Shown: in pieces, positions 17,707 to 24,234 of the stretch
Layout: every line of letters begins with the position of its first letter
Numbering within the stretch: the first letter of the stretch is position 1
From: a bacterium
Lineage (GTDB): Bacteria; Armatimonadota; Chthonomonadetes; Chthonomonadales; JAMCWF01
Direction of reading: 5' to 3'
Length of the DNA: 41,494 bases
Assembly (NCBI GenBank): GCA_021842405.1
Contig: JAKBZR010000002.1
Location: 52,757-94,250, forward strand
Translations under genes and position numbers: made by a program
The notes under the pieces: model-generated
The model's database searches: none
What the model was told of the DNA's origin: nothing
Seen by the model: the letters and a program-made list of their open reading frames with translations, nothing else

Positions 17707-17751
17707 ATTCCCGCATGGCTCCACTCCAGTGGAGTGGAGCCATGCGGGAAT
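17707..17751. repeat. 45-bp perfect palindrome
   Basis: Arms of 22 bp (17707-17728 and 17730-17751) are exact reverse complements around a single central G at 17729. It is built from the CATTCCCGC REP-like motif plus a GGCTCCACTCC segment. The 17621 copy holds only the left arm and part of the right one. Confidence 0.85.
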
Positions 17752-17795
17752 CCAGTCCTCTGCCTACCGGTATGCAGGGATGCGGATGGTCTTTT

Positions 17796-17883
17796 GTCAT
17801 TGCGAGAAGCCGCGAAGCGGCGACGAAGCAATCTCCTCTTTGCCGAAGGGATTGCTTCGCTCCCTGTGGTCGCTCGCAATGAC
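17796..17883. repeat. Nested REP/MITE with GTCATTGCGAG ends
   Basis: GTCATTGCGAG (17796-17806) and CTCGCAATGAC (17873-17883) are perfect inverted ends of an 88-bp palindromic unit with GAAGCAATC/GATTGCTTC inside. It sits within the larger family A element. A fragment of the same unit occurs at 19997-20023 inside another element. Confidence 0.75.
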
Positions 17884-17934
17884 CTGTCTGCGTGCGGACA
17901 CGCACAGGCAGGCGGAATGACAACCCGGTGGATT

Positions 17935-18129
17935 TTACCGTATTTTCCAACATCCTCTTAGAGTTAAAAATGCGCTGAGCAACTGCATTCTACACGATTT
18001 TCGGTTCATTGGGAACCGCCGGTTGGCGCTGGCTGCCGATCCGATCATGAATATGGCAAACCCTATACCGGTGCTGCGAATAAACCGGATCGTGAATTGA
18101 AAGCTCTTCCATGGCTTCCAGAGCATCAT
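17935..18129 (-). CDS. Doubtful 64-aa frame overlapping the thioredoxin-like gene
   Basis: The ATG overlaps the TGA of the upstream gene (ATGA) and is preceded by GGGAGGAG at a spacing of four bases, an excellent initiation context. The product (MMLWKPWKSFQF…) has one weak hydrophobic segment and its last part runs into the mobile element. Another frame through the same bases reads more like protein (HDALEAMEELSIHDPVY) but lacks a placed start. I do not recognise either. It may be a truncated or decayed gene. Confidence 0.2.
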   Translation of the reverse strand: MMLWKPWKSFQFTIRFIRSTGIGFAIFMIGSAASANRRFPMNRKSCRMQLLSAFLTLRGCWKIR

Positions 18130-18377
18130 GATTCTCCTCCCAATTCCAACTGAACGAGGCGCTTGATCTCTTCGGTGGAGGGCACCCTCCCACTAAACCG
18201 AACCTGCTCGTTGATGACTAAGGCCGGGGTCGCCATAATTTTGAACTTCATGATCTCCTGGATGTCATCCACCATCTCGACCTCGACATCGAGGCCCAGC
18301 TCTCGAACCGCTTGTTGTGTGTTGGCGAAAAGCCGCTTGCAGTTTGGACAACCGGTGCCTAAAACTTTTAGTTTCAC
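18126..18377 (-). CDS. Thioredoxin-like small protein (glutaredoxin-like, CPNC)
   Basis: 83 aa with the redox motif CPNC at residues 10-13 right after the first beta strand (MKLKVLGTGCPNCKRL) and the cis-proline segment MATPALVINEQV. The rest matches the short thioredoxin-like proteins commonly encoded beside ArsP/UPF0718 permeases. These are thought to supply reducing power or handle metalloid thiols in the cytosol. It starts 15 bases after the permease stop and presumably belongs to the arsR-permease operon. The glycine-rich end (ELGGES) coincides with a strong ribosome-binding site for a following frame. Confidence 0.9.
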   Translation of the reverse strand: MKLKVLGTGCPNCKRLFANTQQAVRELGLDVEVEMVDDIQEIMKFKIMATPALVINEQVRFSGRVPSTEEIKRLVQLELGGES

Positions 18378-18392
18378 TGAACTGTCATCTCC

Positions 18393-19490
18393 TTAAAACA
18401 AAAAATTGAACAGATATCCGACCAAAATGATCCCAACCGCGACGACCGACACAAAGGTGATGATGAGCGGCAGCTTCAATACTTTGCGGAGAATGATCGT
18501 TTCGGGAAAGGAGAGACCGATCACCGACATCATAAAGGCCAAAACGGTGCCCAGCGAGGCGCCCTTTTCGAGCAGCGCCTGCACGATCGGTATGATGCCG
18601 GCCGCATTGGAGTACATCGGCACCCCGATCAACACGGCGGCTGGCACCGACCACCACACCGAGCCGCCCATTAGATGGGCCATATAGTTTTCCGGAACAT
18701 AGCCATGAATGCCGGCGCCGACCGCGATTCCGGCCAAGACGTAAGGCCAAACCCGCCCCACAATATCATGAACCGCCTGTTTACCCCGATCTATCCGGTC
18801 TAGCCACAATATTCGCTCGAATTCTGGTTCCTCACTGCTAACCGTAATCTGATAGACCCATGGCTCGACAAATCGCTCCATGTGGAGGCGGCCGATTACC
18901 CAGCCCGATACCGCCGCGATAGCCAGCCCGGTGCCAGCATAGATTGCGGCGACGCGCCAACCCATCAAGCCGAACAGCATCACCAGCGCCACTTCGTTCA
19001 CCATTGGGGATGCGATCAGAAAAGTGAAGGTCACGCCCAGCGGCACCCCACTCTCCACAAACCCGATGAAGAGAGGAACGGCCGAACAGGAACAAAACGG
19101 GGTCACCATGCCCAATGCGGCGGCCAATATACTACCGATCGCTTCGCGGCGACCGGCCAAAATTTGACGAGTGCGTGCCGGCGTGAAAAAGGATCGGATA
19201 ATGCCCACCACGAAGACGATCAACAGCAATAGCATTAAGACCTTGGGCGCTTCAAACAAAAAGAACTGAACCGTATTTCCGGCTCGGTGATGGAGATCAA
19301 GATGAAACAACCGGGTCGTCACCGCAGTGGAAATTGGATTAAGGCTGAAGTAGAGGGCGATCCAGGCAATAAGAATGGCGATCAGAATGGCTGCGATAGA
19401 CGCATATCTCATCAAAGGCGCAATCGTCTCATACAAAGAGTGTTCGCTGTCCGGTCCGGATTGGTGAGATGTAGTTGAATACTTGCTCAT
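18393..19490 (-). CDS. UPF0718/ArsP-family permease
   Basis: 365-aa inner-membrane permease with about 8-10 hydrophobic segments. The signature TPFCSCSAVPLFIGFVE (a CSC motif in a membrane hairpin) is characteristic of the PF03773 family, and the second half repeats a similar helix pattern (GVPMYSNAAGIIPIVQALLE). ArsP members export trivalent organoarsenicals; others in the family have unknown cargo, so the substrate is inferred from the neighbouring ArsR and thioredoxin-like genes. Between it and arsR (19491-19533) the minus strand has TATAAT, so a second promoter may exist there. Confidence 0.9.
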   Translation of the reverse strand: MSKYSTTSHQSGPDSEHSLYETIAPLMRYASIAAILIAILIAWIALYFSLNPISTAVTTRLFHLDLHHRAGNTVQFFLFEAPKVLMLLLLIVFVVGIIRSFFTPARTRQILAGRREAIGSILAAALGMVTPFCSCSAVPLFIGFVESGVPLGVTFTFLIASPMVNEVALVMLFGLMGWRVAAIYAGTGLAIAAVSGWVIGRLHMERFVEPWVYQITVSSEEPEFERILWLDRIDRGKQAVHDIVGRVWPYVLAGIAVGAGIHGYVPENYMAHLMGGSVWWSVPAAVLIGVPMYSNAAGIIPIVQALLEKGASLGTVLAFMMSVIGLSFPETIILRKVLKLPLIITFVSVVAVGIILVGYLFNFLF

Positions 19491-19533
19491 TTGGTAAAAC
19501 TATCAAATTATACGGCAAAAAAAATAGCGGTGT

Positions 19534-19854
19534 TTAGCCGATCATACTGGCAACGCGGCCGCTCTTCTCTGCATCCGACTGGATGACCATGTTGACGCAA
19601 CTAAAAAAGTCCAGGATACAGGGCACCGCAAGCCGATAAAAGACCTGAGCGCCGCTGCGCCGATCAATCACGATATGGGCGGATTTCAGGACGGAAAGGT
19701 GCTTCGAAACGGTTGAGATATCAGATCCAATCATTTCCTGTAGGGCAGCCACGCTTTTTTCGCCGGATGAAAGCGTATCCATAATCATCAGTCGGCTGGG
19801 ATTCGCCATTGCTTTGAGGATGCGGGCCCGATATTCGTATATCTCACGATCCAT
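19534..19854 (-). CDS. ArsR/SmtB-family transcriptional regulator
   Basis: 106-aa winged-helix repressor. The first helix ILKAMANPSRLMIMDTLSSG is the classic ArsR start, the recognition helix lies in ISTVSKHLSVLKSAHIV, and the wing is RRSGAQVFYRL. It has two C-terminal cysteines (VPCILDFFSCVN) but lacks the CVC pair of classical ArsR in the DNA-binding helix, so the inducer, if metal or metalloid, would bind a different site. AAGGG is seven bases before the ATG. It probably autoregulates the operon from the promoter at 19894-19922. Confidence 0.9.
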   Translation of the reverse strand: MDREIYEYRARILKAMANPSRLMIMDTLSSGEKSVAALQEMIGSDISTVSKHLSVLKSAHIVIDRRSGAQVFYRLAVPCILDFFSCVNMVIQSDAEKSGRVASMIG

Positions 19855-19893
19855 TTATATTCCCTTTTTCGCCTTAATTATTTCTTGTTTGGT

Positions 19894-19922
19894 AGTATGA
19901 CCAATCACGCAAATTAAGTCAA
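19894..19922 (-). promoter_or_regulatory. arsR promoter abutting a mobile-element target duplication
   Basis: On the minus strand, TTGACT (19917-19922) and CATACT (19894-19899) are separated by 17 bases. Five of the six -35 bases lie in the 8-bp target duplication next to the MITE at 19926, so the element lies directly upstream of the promoter. Confidence 0.6.
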
Positions 19923-19925
19923 GAG

Positions 19926-20099
19926 GTAAGAGTTCAGGTTTACGGGAATGATTTTCGTTCGACCCCACCCCAGCCCTCCCCGCAAGCGGGGAGGGTGTCA
20001 TTGCGAGCGAAGCGAAGCAATCTCATTCACCACTCCTCTCTCAGGATTGGGAAAAGAGTTCCCTGTCTGCATAAATTACCCAGAGAACTGAACTCTTAC
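19926..20099. mobile_element. 174-bp MITE with perfect ends and 8-bp target duplication (IS66-like ends)
   Basis: The ends GTAAGAGTTCAG (19926-19937) and CTGAACTCTTAC (20088-20099) are perfect 12-bp inverted repeats, flanked by identical direct repeats GTCAAGAG at 19918-19925 and 20100-20107. IS66-family elements characteristically start with GTAA and make 8-bp duplications, so mobilisation by an IS66-type transposase is the best inference. The interior holds CCCTCCCCGC/GCGGGGAGGG and a GTCATTGCGAG REP fragment, but no gene. It separates divergent arsR and the cyclophilin operon. Confidence 0.9.
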
Positions 20100-20107
20100 G
20101 TCAAGAG

Positions 20108-20383
20108 TATTCCCCCTCTTTACCTTAGCTTTAGCTTGCAATGAGAATTTTAAGTATGTTTTGGAGTGGAGGGACAAACTCGGTGATTTGGCACATAGGG
20201 TTTATGGCGTCAAGATCATCCCCGCCTCTCAGACCTGCCTGTCTATTGGTAGGCGGGTTGAGTCCCATATTCACGCTCCCTATTCCTGAACCATTGCGAC
20301 CAGTAAGGCCGGTTGACAAACGGTAGCCGAATATGGAACGATTCAACCCAGTTTCGAGCGCTTTAGATTAGAGAGGAGAGCTT
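20108..20383. other. Non-coding upstream region of the cyclophilin operon
   Basis: No gene is supported. It contains an imperfect CCTGCCT/AGGCGGG hairpin near 20234-20257 and a long-range inverted repeat at 20255-20349. TTGACA occurs near 20313, but no well-spaced -10 follows, so I cannot place the operon promoter. Confidence 0.4.
20255..20349. repeat. Long-range imperfect inverted repeat
   Basis: GGGTTGAGTCCCATATTC (20255-20272) pairs with the segment 20329-20349 (GAATATGG … GATTCAACCC) with one mismatch and a short bulge; the loop is about 56 bases. It lies immediately upstream of the cyclophilin ribosome-binding site and may be a leader structure or the relic of a small element. Confidence 0.45.
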
Positions 20384-21034
20384 ATGCGAAGCTTGCGATG
20401 GGTGATTGCGGCGGTCGTATTAATGCTGATTATAGCCATATTAACTGAAAAAAGTCATCACATGAAATCGGGAGTACAGGACACCTCCGATACGAATACC
20501 ACGACTACGCCCACAGCACCTAAACAGACCCATTTTGCCAACATCACCGCTTGGCCAGATAAATTACAAAAAGGCCAAATTCTGGCCGTCATGAAAGTGC
20601 AGGGTCGCGGAACGATTGATATCGCATTGATGCCGAAGGAAGCCCCTAAAACAGTGGCTCACTTCGTCCAGCTCTGCAACGAAAAGTTTTATAATGGGAT
20701 ACTGTTTCATCGGGTAGTGCCCCATTTTGTGGTGCAGGCTGGTGATCCGCAAACTAAAACCGAAGGAGTCAATGGTCCCAATATCGGAAACGGCGGGTCG
20801 GGACATCCCATCCCGTTTGAAGTGAACAATCTCCCCAATATAACCGGCTCGATGGCGATGGCCCTCTCCGCTCCCCGATCGAACACCGGCGACAGTCAAT
20901 TCTTTATTGATCTAACCGATAACGCATCACTAAATGGGGACTATTGCGTTTTTGGTCATGTGATCAAGGGGATGAGCGTGGTGGATCAGATTCAAAAGGG
21001 CGATAAAATCATTTCCCTGGCTATACAGAAATGA
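20384..21034 (+). CDS. Membrane-anchored cyclophilin-type peptidyl-prolyl isomerase
   Basis: 216 aa, GGAG five bases before the ATG. The N-terminal segment WVIAAVVLMLIIAILTEK anchors or exports the protein, followed by a Thr/Pro-rich linker and a cyclophilin domain from about residue 60. Conserved features are FYNGILFHRVVPHFVVQAGDP (catalytic Arg in FHRV), GSGHPIPFE, MAMALSAPRSNTGDSQFFI and YCVFGHVIKGMSVVDQI. It should catalyse proline cis-trans isomerisation in the periplasm. The next gene overlaps its stop by four bases (ATGA). Confidence 0.93.
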   Translation: MRSLRWVIAAVVLMLIIAILTEKSHHMKSGVQDTSDTNTTTTPTAPKQTHFANITAWPDKLQKGQILAVMKVQGRGTIDIALMPKEAPKTVAHFVQLCNEKFYNGILFHRVVPHFVVQAGDPQTKTEGVNGPNIGNGGSGHPIPFEVNNLPNITGSMAMALSAPRSNTGDSQFFIDLTDNASLNGDYCVFGHVIKGMSVVDQIQKGDKIISLAIQK

Positions 21035-21615
21035 TCCGTAAGTGGCACCTTTTCCTTCTGTTACTTCTTTACCCATCGGTCTCCACTGCACAATCGCCGA
21101 TAGCCGCGTCACCACCGGAAGTACTAATCCGGATAGCCGAACGCGGCAATGTATTCCTTAAGTTAAATCCAAAAGCAGCGCCGTTGACCTGCGCTCATTT
21201 CCTATCGCTGTGCCGTCATAAATTTTACGACGGCATCCTGTTTCATCGGGTCGTGGCTGGAGTACTGGTTCAGGCAGGGGATCCCCAGACCAAGACGAAG
21301 GGTGTCAATGCGCCCGGCATCGGAACCGGCGGCTCCGGCCACCCGATCCCCTTTGAAAAAAACAATCTGGTCAATGACACCGGCACGATCGCGATGGCCT
21401 TATCGTCGCCCCGCTCAAATACCGGTGACAGCCAGTGGTTTATCAATCTCAAACCCAATCACGAATTCGATGGCGATTACTGCGTTTTCGGCTATGTCGT
21501 TAAGGGGATGAGCGTTCTTCGCCATGTCACAGTGGGTGACAAAATCATCTCCATTCAGCAGATTCATTCCCAGCCCGGCAATTCGCCGACTCATGTAAAA
21601 GGAGCCTCTCATTGA
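21031..21615 (+). CDS. Second secreted cyclophilin-type peptidyl-prolyl isomerase
   Basis: 194 aa with a cleavable-looking signal peptide (WHLFLLLLLYPSVSTAQS). The domain keeps the catalytic motif ILFHRVVAGVLVQAGDP and GSGHPIPFEKNN, MALSSPRSNTGDSQWFINL and YCVFGYVVKGMSV. It is clearly a tandem paralogue of the upstream gene, with which it shares long identical stretches such as RSNTGDSQ, but it appears soluble rather than membrane-tethered. ATGA overlap indicates translational coupling. Two differently localised copies suggest a division between membrane-proximal and free periplasmic folding. Confidence 0.93.
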   Translation: MIRKWHLFLLLLLYPSVSTAQSPIAASPPEVLIRIAERGNVFLKLNPKAAPLTCAHFLSLCRHKFYDGILFHRVVAGVLVQAGDPQTKTKGVNAPGIGTGGSGHPIPFEKNNLVNDTGTIAMALSSPRSNTGDSQWFINLKPNHEFDGDYCVFGYVVKGMSVLRHVTVGDKIISIQQIHSQPGNSPTHVKGASH

Positions 21616-21902
21616 GCGAGCAGCCGATAAATTGCGTGCGCATGCAAGCGATTGCAATCGGTCGAGTTCAAGGCGTAGGGTATCGAGCTTGGATTCAAAG
21701 AATCGCCGGTGGATTGGGGTTGACCGGCAGCGCTGCAAATCGGTGGGATGGGGCGGTTGAGGTTGAAGTGCAAGGCGATCCGGATGCGGTGGAACGATTT
21801 CTTCACGTTTTAAATATCGGACCTTCGGCCGCCCACGTCAAGGAAGTTCGCACCAATCCGATTCCTATCGTACCGGATGAAAATGAATTTGCTATCCGCT
21901 GA
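21612..21902 (+). CDS. acyP: Acylphosphatase
   Basis: 96-aa cytosolic enzyme that hydrolyses acyl phosphates. The active-site loop GRVQGVGYRAW contains the catalytic Arg25, and Asn43 is in SAANRWDG; VEVEVQGDPDAVERFL completes the ferredoxin-like fold. The start is TTG 21612, eight bases after GGAG and overlapping the previous TGA (TTGA). The 10-residue N-terminal extension before MQAIAIGRV is short. Its 3' end overlaps the following lipoprotein gene by 26 bases. Confidence 0.92.
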   Translation: MSEQPINCVRMQAIAIGRVQGVGYRAWIQRIAGGLGLTGSAANRWDGAVEVEVQGDPDAVERFLHVLNIGPSAAHVKEVRTNPIPIVPDENEFAIR

Positions 21903-23286
21903 TCCCAAAATCTCGTCTCATTATCGCCGAGATGATAAAACGGGTGGCAACCGCTCGCGCACCATTAATCGGCGGCGATTTCTCGCTTTTGCACTATCCG
22001 CTGTTCCTCCCCTATTGGCCGGCTGTCGCGATTCAAGTCAGTCCAACGGAAAGGTTAGCTTGCGATGGGTAGTGGATCCCAGCCCGATTCGACCCAAGCA
22101 GATCGCCCTTTTTGAGAAAAGGTATCCCGATATCCAGGTCGTCAACGATCCGGACGCCGATCCAACCATAGTGTTGACGCAACTGGCCGGCGACGTTCCT
22201 CCCGACGTTTTCACCATCTACACGCCCGATTCGGTGAGATTGTTTGCCAGCAAGGATGTCCTCCTCGACTTACGCCCCTACGTCAAAGCGGCCGGTGTTC
22301 AGATGAGCAATTTTTGGCCCCAATTGAACATCTATATCTATCGAAACGGCAACCCGCAAGACCAGATTTTGGGCTTTCCAGATAACTGCGGCCCTTATGT
22401 GCTTTTTTACAACAAGCGTATGTTTCGGGCGGCCGGACTCCCATTTCCCACCGATAACTGGACCTGGCAGGATTTTTTGAGCGCGGCCATCAAACTCACG
22501 GTGAGGGATCGGTACGGGCGCCCAATGCAGTATGGATTGGTCAATACGCCGGAAGCGCTGCCGCTGATTATGATCTGGCAGAACGGCGGCTCATTTTTCA
22601 ACCAAGACGGCACCCGCTGCACGATGGATTCGGCGGCAGCCAAGGCGGCGGTTCAGTTTTGGGCTAACTTTCGCTTGAAGTATAAGGTGATGCCCACCTC
22701 TTCCGAGGAACAGAGCATGGCCTCCCTCGGCGGATGGGCCGGCCCATTGAATCTTTTCAAGGCAGAAAAGGTGGGGATGGTCATTACCGGCCGCTGGCTG
22801 AGCATTATGTGGCGTCAAAACCCCAATCTGGACTGGGATATCGCGGCGATACCCCACAGCAAATTTCGAACCACCTTGCTGGGCAGTAAGATATATGCCA
22901 TTCCTAAGGAATGCCGGCACCAGCAAGATGCCTTTAAATTCTTAAAAAATATCATCAGCCCGGCGGACGAGATGCTGGTGGCCGATTACGGCGATGGGAT
23001 TCCCAGCGTGAAATCGGTGTGCTACAGTAGGCAGTTTTTATTTAACCCGAAATACCCCAAAGAGCGTAAAAACTGGCTGTACCTACAACAGATGCGCTAT
23101 GCCCGCCCACCCGAGTTTTCACCTTGGATACAGCAGCTCGATGTGGATACCATCCGTACCGACGAGTACGACCGTATTTGGCAAGGCTCAAGCGGAATCA
23201 GCCCACTTCAAGCGTGCGAAGATATCACGCGCCGCATAAACGAGATCATTCAGCGCAATCGCGCCAATCCCAATCTGCTTTATTAA
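21877..23286 (+). CDS. Extracellular solute-binding lipoprotein, ABC family 1
   Basis: Sugar-type periplasmic binding protein, 469 aa. The N-terminal region has a Tat-like NRRRFLAFALSAVPP followed by the lipobox LLAGC, so it is probably exported folded and lipid-anchored. The mature part has family 1 features: FEKRYPDIQVVND, PPDVFTIYTPDSVRLF, VLFYNKRMFRAAGLP with TWQDFLSAAIKL, and MVITGRWLSIMW. The start is uncertain (ATG 21877, ATG 21883 or TTG 21889 are all weakly supported) and lies inside the acylphosphatase gene. No ABC permease or ATPase genes are adjacent, so it must use components encoded elsewhere. Oligosaccharide uptake is inferred. Confidence 0.9.
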   Translation: MKMNLLSADPKISSHYRRDDKTGGNRSRTINRRRFLAFALSAVPPLLAGCRDSSQSNGKVSLRWVVDPSPIRPKQIALFEKRYPDIQVVNDPDADPTIVLTQLAGDVPPDVFTIYTPDSVRLFASKDVLLDLRPYVKAAGVQMSNFWPQLNIYIYRNGNPQDQILGFPDNCGPYVLFYNKRMFRAAGLPFPTDNWTWQDFLSAAIKLTVRDRYGRPMQYGLVNTPEALPLIMIWQNGGSFFNQDGTRCTMDSAAAKAAVQFWANFRLKYKVMPTSSEEQSMASLGGWAGPLNLFKAEKVGMVITGRWLSIMWRQNPNLDWDIAAIPHSKFRTTLLGSKIYAIPKECRHQQDAFKFLKNIISPADEMLVADYGDGIPSVKSVCYSRQFLFNPKYPKERKNWLYLQQMRYARPPEFSPWIQQLDVDTIRTDEYDRIWQGSSGISPLQACEDITRRINEIIQRNRANPNLLY

Positions 23287-23402
23287 GCGGCCGACCCGCG
23301 CGTATTAGCCTCTCGAAATTGGCTGAACAAATCTTAGGGTATGGAAGTTTTGCCTCGTGTGTTTGAAATGGCACGCATTTTGCAATAATAAGGGTGTTGG
23401 GA

Positions 23403-24044
23403 TCACGATTGCTTTTGAGATGCCTTCCAGGTACGCAACCGATCCAGTTCAAGTGCCACCAAAGTTGCAGGCACATCAGCGAGCATAGCGACCTTGTCAA
23501 TTACACGGGCGAGATTGCGGTCAACCAACTCATCGGGATCCGATGGGTAAAGCGTATCCATCGCATCGCTGATTGAATAGACGGCGTTAACTAGATAGCG
23601 CGCTTTTCCTTGCGGCAACTGCCGGTAAGGCGTTTGAGCGTAGGAGCGAGAAATCTCATCATAGAGGACGTCCCAAGATTGTGTAACGGTATCTTGGCGA
23701 GCGCTCTGTTCGTAAGCGGCTTCCCGCAGAGCGGTGATTTTAACTTCGTTCTGCTTGAGTGTTTGCCAATCTTGCAGGGTTTCGCCCTCAATCAGTCGAA
23801 ATGTCATGGGAGAACCGGCATTCGTGGAGAGCTCTTTTTCAATTGCAATTCGAGTTTCAGGCTGACGGAGTAAGCTGGAAAGATTGAAGACGCTCGAACT
23901 TAAACCGATAATTAAGATATCGTCCTCAATCGTGATTGGGGAGACGGCTTCAAGCGCCTGCCAAGCCGTTCGACTGTTTACGCTGTCCTTGATTGGATTC
24001 AGTGATTTTGACCAGAGTTCGGCGGCAGAAAGTAGATTAGGCAT
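23403..24044 (-). CDS. Protein with a DnaA domain I-like N-terminus
   Basis: 213 aa. The N-terminal about 85 residues (AAELWSKSLNPIKDSVNSR, then AVSPITIEDDILIIGLSSSV and LLRQPETRIAIEKEL) follow the helix-helix-strand pattern of DnaA domain I, which mediates protein-protein contacts at the replication origin. The remainder is helical (ITALREAAYEQSARQD, ARYLVNAVYSISDAM) and has no AAA+ motif or DNA-binding domain, so it is not DnaA itself. AGGAG lies about nine bases upstream of the ATG, and a near-consensus promoter is at 24105-24134. It is monocistronic. The assignment is by pattern only; function is unknown. Confidence 0.7.
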   Translation of the reverse strand: MPNLLSAAELWSKSLNPIKDSVNSRTAWQALEAVSPITIEDDILIIGLSSSVFNLSSLLRQPETRIAIEKELSTNAGSPMTFRLIEGETLQDWQTLKQNEVKITALREAAYEQSARQDTVTQSWDVLYDEISRSYAQTPYRQLPQGKARYLVNAVYSISDAMDTLYPSDPDELVDRNLARVIDKVAMLADVPATLVALELDRLRTWKASQKQS

Positions 24045-24104
24045 CGGTGTACGCTCCTGAAACTCGAAGATTTTGTTTTGGGTGAAACTAAACCCATTAA
24101 ATGG

Positions 24105-24134
24105 ATTATACTGACGTAAGAATTAGTTCGTCAA
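24105..24134 (-). promoter_or_regulatory. Promoter of the DnaA-like gene
   Basis: On the minus strand, TTGACG (24129-24134) and TATAAT (24105-24110) are 18 bases apart. The predicted start near 24098 gives a 5' leader of about 54 nt. The same region serves as the upstream area of the divergent polysaccharide export gene, for which no clear promoter is visible. Confidence 0.75.
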
Positions 24135-24234
24135 GCCGGTTGCCGGCGATTCACGAGTGGATTGAGCGAGGCCGAATGATTGGCGCGGGGCACAGCTTAC
24201 CTTGGCGAGCTATCGAAGGAGGAGTATCAAGTAT

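Larger units (their letters stand above)
17581..17960. mobile_element. MITE-like element, family A, copy 2 (composite)
   Basis: 380 bp with the same ends as the copy at 15421-15592: left TTGTTGAAAAAGTCGCTGG and right, on the opposite strand, AAGAGGATGTTGGAAAAT. Inside are two copies of a GTCATTCCCGCATGG module (from 17621 and 17704), the second completed into a 45-bp palindrome, and a nested repeat at 17796-17883. No protein is encoded. Together with copy 1 it brackets the DUF4159/DUF4175-like gene pair. Confidence 0.8.

Noticed and set aside
17581-17960. Overlapping open frames of 60-110 aa inside the family A element
   Set aside because: They are translations of palindromic repeats on both strands with no start signals.
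17581-17960. CRISPR array
   Set aside because: The repeated modules are only two copies, imperfect and palindromic, without regular spacers or any cas gene in the window.
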